Source: Bacteroidales bacterium (GTDB lineage Bacteria > Bacteroidota > Bacteroidia > Bacteroidales > Muribaculaceae). Taken from it: a DNA stretch of 33,802 nt. Numbering within the stretch: position 1 is the stretch's first letter; each line of letters starts with the position of its first letter. The stretch covers positions 1 to 33,802 of the forward strand of contig JAAVFW010000012.1 of NCBI GenBank assembly GCA_014800535.1, in the 5' to 3' direction. Position numbers and translations under genes: made by a program. Positions 31,242 to 33,802 of the stretch are shown here, one piece after another. The notes under the pieces are model-generated. The model saw only the letters and a list, made by a program, of their open reading frames with translations, ran no database searches and was not told the DNA's origin.

Positions 31242-33802
31242 ATGTTGAAGGGGAAGTTAAAGGTTTCGTATAAGGCACTCCGTTCGATTCTTTTTTCGGC
31301 AATTATTATTGTCGGAATCTTGTTTGGCTCCCTTTATGTCCTTTTATCTCTTCCTTTTGTGCAGAATTTTATTGGTAAGACTGCAGAAGAAGAGCTGACC
31401 TCGTTTCTTGGAGGGGAAGTGAGGATTGGTGATGTATCTATTTTCCCTTTCAATGAAGTTGTACTTAGTGACGTTTCACTTTCCACTCCTCAGGGGGAAG
31501 AATGTATCTCTGTCGGACGTTTGGGTGCCGGAATTAATTTGTGGACGTTGTTAGTAAACAGGAAGATTGAGATAACTTATGCAGAAATTATTGAGCTTGA
31601 TGCACACATCAATAAGCCGGCTCCTGATTCACCTCTGAATATTCAGTTTCTCATAGATGCTTTTTCTCCAAAGGATAAAAATAAACCGCCTGCAAAGTTT
31701 GATTTGAAAATCCATAATATAGTTATCCGTAGGTCGCGCTTAAGTTATGATAATCTGTATGTTGAGAAAAGTGCACCTATGGGTAGGTTTGACAGCAATC
31801 ATGTCAGGATTGAAAAATTGAATGCCGATGTTCTTATTCCACGTCTTTCGAATGAGGATATGGAGTTTGACGTGCGTCGCATTTCGCTGATGCTTAACTC
31901 CGATTTGCAGTTGACTGAATTAAGTTTCAAGGCTAAGCTTACAGAACATCAGTTAGATTTAGTCAATTTTTATATTCAATTTACCCATTCAGGATTTCAT
32001 CTCAACGACCAGCAACTCTCTTTTTCAGAGCGTGGAAAGATTTTAGAATCACTTAAGAATAGCTCAAGAAAGATTGAAATAAAAAATGGAATCATATTGC
32101 CGGCTGATTTTGGATGTTTTTTCGAACCATTACGGAAGTTTACCACACCATGGCGGTTTGATATTATTGCCAACGGCGATGGAAACCAAATAGATTTCGA
32201 GAAGTTCTCTTTAGTTAATCAATCTGAAAAATTTTCTCTGTCTGCTTCAATTTTTGCCGATGGACTAATGAATAAGCAAGAAATGGTTTCTATTGAGAAT
32301 CTTGATTTGCGTTTTCGTAGTGAATTTGTCAAAAAGATTCTAACATTGGTTATTAAGAAGCGGCCATCTTTTCTGGAGACGATTGGAGAAATGGGCGAAG
32401 TTATAATGGCCGGCAATGTTATGGCAGACATTCCGAAAGGAGAGGGGAAGGGTAATCTGTCGGTTGAGTCGAATGTCGGAGTGTTGAAAGCCGGGCTTGA
32501 GCTACATTCCGGCTCAATGAGAAAGAATCCAATCAAAGATTGTTCTGTCAAGGGGGATATAAATTTAACCGGATTTTTGCTTGATAGGTTTGTTGAAAAA
32601 TCTCCGGTCTCCAACATCAGCCTTGACGGAGAATATGATTTGACAATCCATGATAAGGAAATTATCGGAACAGGAAATGTTGACATCAGCACAATGACCT
32701 TACGCAACAAGGTAATCACAAACTTGCATGCGGAGGTGTTCAAGGATGGAAGGATTGTCGGAGGAAAGGTGGAATGTGACGATGCTGATTTGAATCTGAA
32801 TATAGAAACAGAGGCTGAACTTGCCGGTCCTGATTCCCGACTTAGTCTGGTGGCATATCTTAACAAATTAGACCTCAGTTTATTTAATCCATCCGGTAAA
32901 TATGCATCGTATGTCGTAACAGGAAACATATTTGCCGATGTAGAGGGAAACTCTGTCGACAACATGACAGGACAGGTCTCTCTCGCTGATGTTAGCATGG
33001 TTAATTCAATCAAGGAATTACACCTTGATAATTTAGATTTGTCGGTTTTTAAAAACAAGACCGACGAAGAATCTAAATCACGTCATGTTGATGTGAAGTC
33101 CGACTGGTTTGATTTGACTGCTGATATAGACATACCGATTAAGGAACTAAAACCACGTATCCTCACACTCTTAAATGAATCTCTCCCTGTCACACATCAA
33201 TTCATAAGTCACATTTCAGACGATTATTCAAAGAATAATGATAACGTTGCGTGTGGGGGATTAGATGCAAAGATTCTGCTCAAGCCATGTGAAGAGCTCT
33301 ATCAGTTTTTCAATATTTCTTTCGTGCCGCTGATAGATTCAGAATTGAATCTAAAATTAGGGGAAGACTGTTCGAATATTGTTTTTTATGCAAACCTGCC
33401 CTTCATTCGTCAAGGAAAAAATAAGCTGATTCAGGAAACCGAGTTAAGAGGGATGTTGAGTAGCGATAAACCCAACGGAACTGTTACACTTCATACCTTA
33501 TACCCTGCCAAAAAGGGAGATGTGGAAATTGATGTGACGGTAAAAGGGGAGGACGACGATATAAATACTCTTATTGAATTTAATAAGAATAAAAAAGGAG
33601 CGTTTTTCGGAGAGTTAAATCTTGATTCGGACATCAGCAAATCGACAGAGACAGGAAAAGAGAAATTCCGGCTTATCATTAACCCTTCATCATTTAATCT
33701 GAACGGTGCTGAATGGGCGGTTGCTCCTGCCGAAATAAACTATTCCGATAAGTTGCTTACAATTGATAATTTACGCATATCTCACGACGACCAGTTTGTT
33801 GA
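31242..33802 (+). CDS. TamB/AsmA-like translocation and assembly protein, 5' part (runs off window)
   Basis: The frame from the ATG at 31242 stays open for 853 codons to the window edge. The protein begins with a basic stretch and one membrane anchor (about 14-38, RSILFSAIIIVGILFGSLYV), followed by FVQNFIGKTAEEELTSFLGG and GDVSIFPFNEVVLSDVSL. That is the N-terminus seen in AsmA/TamB proteins, which bridge the periplasm as long beta-taco structures and help in outer-membrane protein insertion or lipid transport. The remaining sequence is a long series of beta strands (for example GNVDISTMTLRNKVITNLHA), as expected. The C-terminal DUF490/TamB domain lies outside the window, so the subfamily cannot be confirmed. 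A 279-codon frame on the opposite strand is a shadow. Confidence 0.8.
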   Translation, partial: MLKGKLKVSYKALRSILFSAIIIVGILFGSLYVLLSLPFVQNFIGKTAEEELTSFLGGEVRIGDVSIFPFNEVVLSDVSLSTPQGEECISVGRLGAGINLWTLLVNRKIEITYAEIIELDAHINKPAPDSPLNIQFLIDAFSPKDKNKPPAKFDLKIHNIVIRRSRLSYDNLYVEKSAPMGRFDSNHVRIEKLNADVLIPRLSNEDMEFDVRRISLMLNSDLQLTELSFKAKLTEHQLDLVNFYIQFTHSGFHLNDQQLSFSERGKILESLKNSSRKIEIKNGIILPADFGCFFEPLRKFTTPWRFDIIANGDGNQIDFEKFSLVNQSEKFSLSASIFADGLMNKQEMVSIENLDLRFRSEFVKKILTLVIKKRPSFLETIGEMGEVIMAGNVMADIPKGEGKGNLSVESNVGVLKAGLELHSGSMRKNPIKDCSVKGDINLTGFLLDRFVEKSPVSNISLDGEYDLTIHDKEIIGTGNVDISTMTLRNKVITNLHAEVFKDGRIVGGKVECDDADLNLNIETEAELAGPDSRLSLVAYLNKLDLSLFNPSGKYASYVVTGNIFADVEGNSVDNMTGQVSLADVSMVNSIKELHLDNLDLSVFKNKTDEESKSRHVDVKSDWFDLTADIDIPIKELKPRILTLLNESLPVTHQFISHISDDYSKNNDNVACGGLDAKILLKPCEELYQFFNISFVPLIDSELNLKLGEDCSNIVFYANLPFIRQGKNKLIQETELRGMLSSDKPNGTVTLHTLYPAKKGDVEIDVTVKGEDDDINTLIEFNKNKKGAFFGELNLDSDISKSTETGKEKFRLIINPSSFNLNGAEWAVAPAEINYSDKLLTIDNLRISHDDQFV

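Noticed and set aside
32219..33058. 279-codon minus-strand frame
   Set aside because: Serine-rich shadow of the TamB-like gene, whose 853-codon plus-strand frame is continuous and has the family's N-terminus.
1..33802. CRISPR arrays, rRNA or tRNA genes
   Set aside because: No regularly spaced repeats, conserved rRNA blocks or tRNA cloverleaf with TTCGANTC-type arm were seen by eye; a tRNA scan would settle the last point.

Overview
The window looks like a chromosome segment of a Bacteroidales bacterium, probably a gut lineage near Bacteroides or Muribaculaceae. Four things point there: a fused lpxC-fabZ gene between lpxD and lpxA, a sodium-pumping methylmalonyl-CoA decarboxylase operon, a DUF4295-type gene after rpmB-rpmG, and upstream regions that repeatedly carry the Bacteroidetes -7 motif TAnnTTTG, sometimes with a TTTG/TTG about 20 nt upstream, but no Shine-Dalgarno signals. 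The family assignment is inference. I saw no rRNA, tRNA or CRISPR array.

Layout. 1-1440: two tandem zinc-ribbon genes (the first cut by the window edge), about 780 bp without an intact gene but with degenerate coding scraps and inverted repeats, and a small unknown gene. 1517-4723 (minus): lipid A genes lpxD, lpxC/fabZ, lpxA. 5040-9369 (plus): methylmalonyl-CoA epimerase and the decarboxylase subunits, which together turn methylmalonyl-CoA from the succinate pathway into propionyl-CoA while exporting Na+. 9618-11087: a pRiA4b ORF-3-like protein and a Crp/Fnr regulator, convergent over a shared terminator. 11279-20635 (minus): eight closely packed genes in transcription order tsaC, a polyprenyl-phosphate sugar transferase, a CLC channel, fmt, menD, menB, menC, menE, so menaquinone synthesis is joined to tRNA modification, initiator-tRNA formylation, envelope and ion-transport functions. 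20698-22677 (minus): nadE, divergent from a small outer-membrane beta-barrel gene.

23349-28090 is the accessory part. It holds a 23-bp perfect inverted repeat, a strongly structured RNA (about 23775-23986) with its own -7 motif and terminator, a three-gene cassette of unknown envelope proteins (24025-26602), a decayed IS66 transposase and another broken gene. 28133-30911 (minus) returns to core genes: DUF4295, rpmG, rpmB behind a structured leader, a short CinA-type amidohydrolase and tsaD. 31242-33802 (plus) is the 5' part of a large TamB/AsmA-like gene that runs off the window.

Most of the window is ordinary core genome. The best candidates for something undescribed are the structured RNA at 23775-23986 (a 6S-like RNA or a leader of the next gene) and the 24025-26602 cassette, whose first protein carries two C-terminal copies of an NPxNF repeat. 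The CLC protein also has a channel-like valine where exchangers have the inner proton glutamate.
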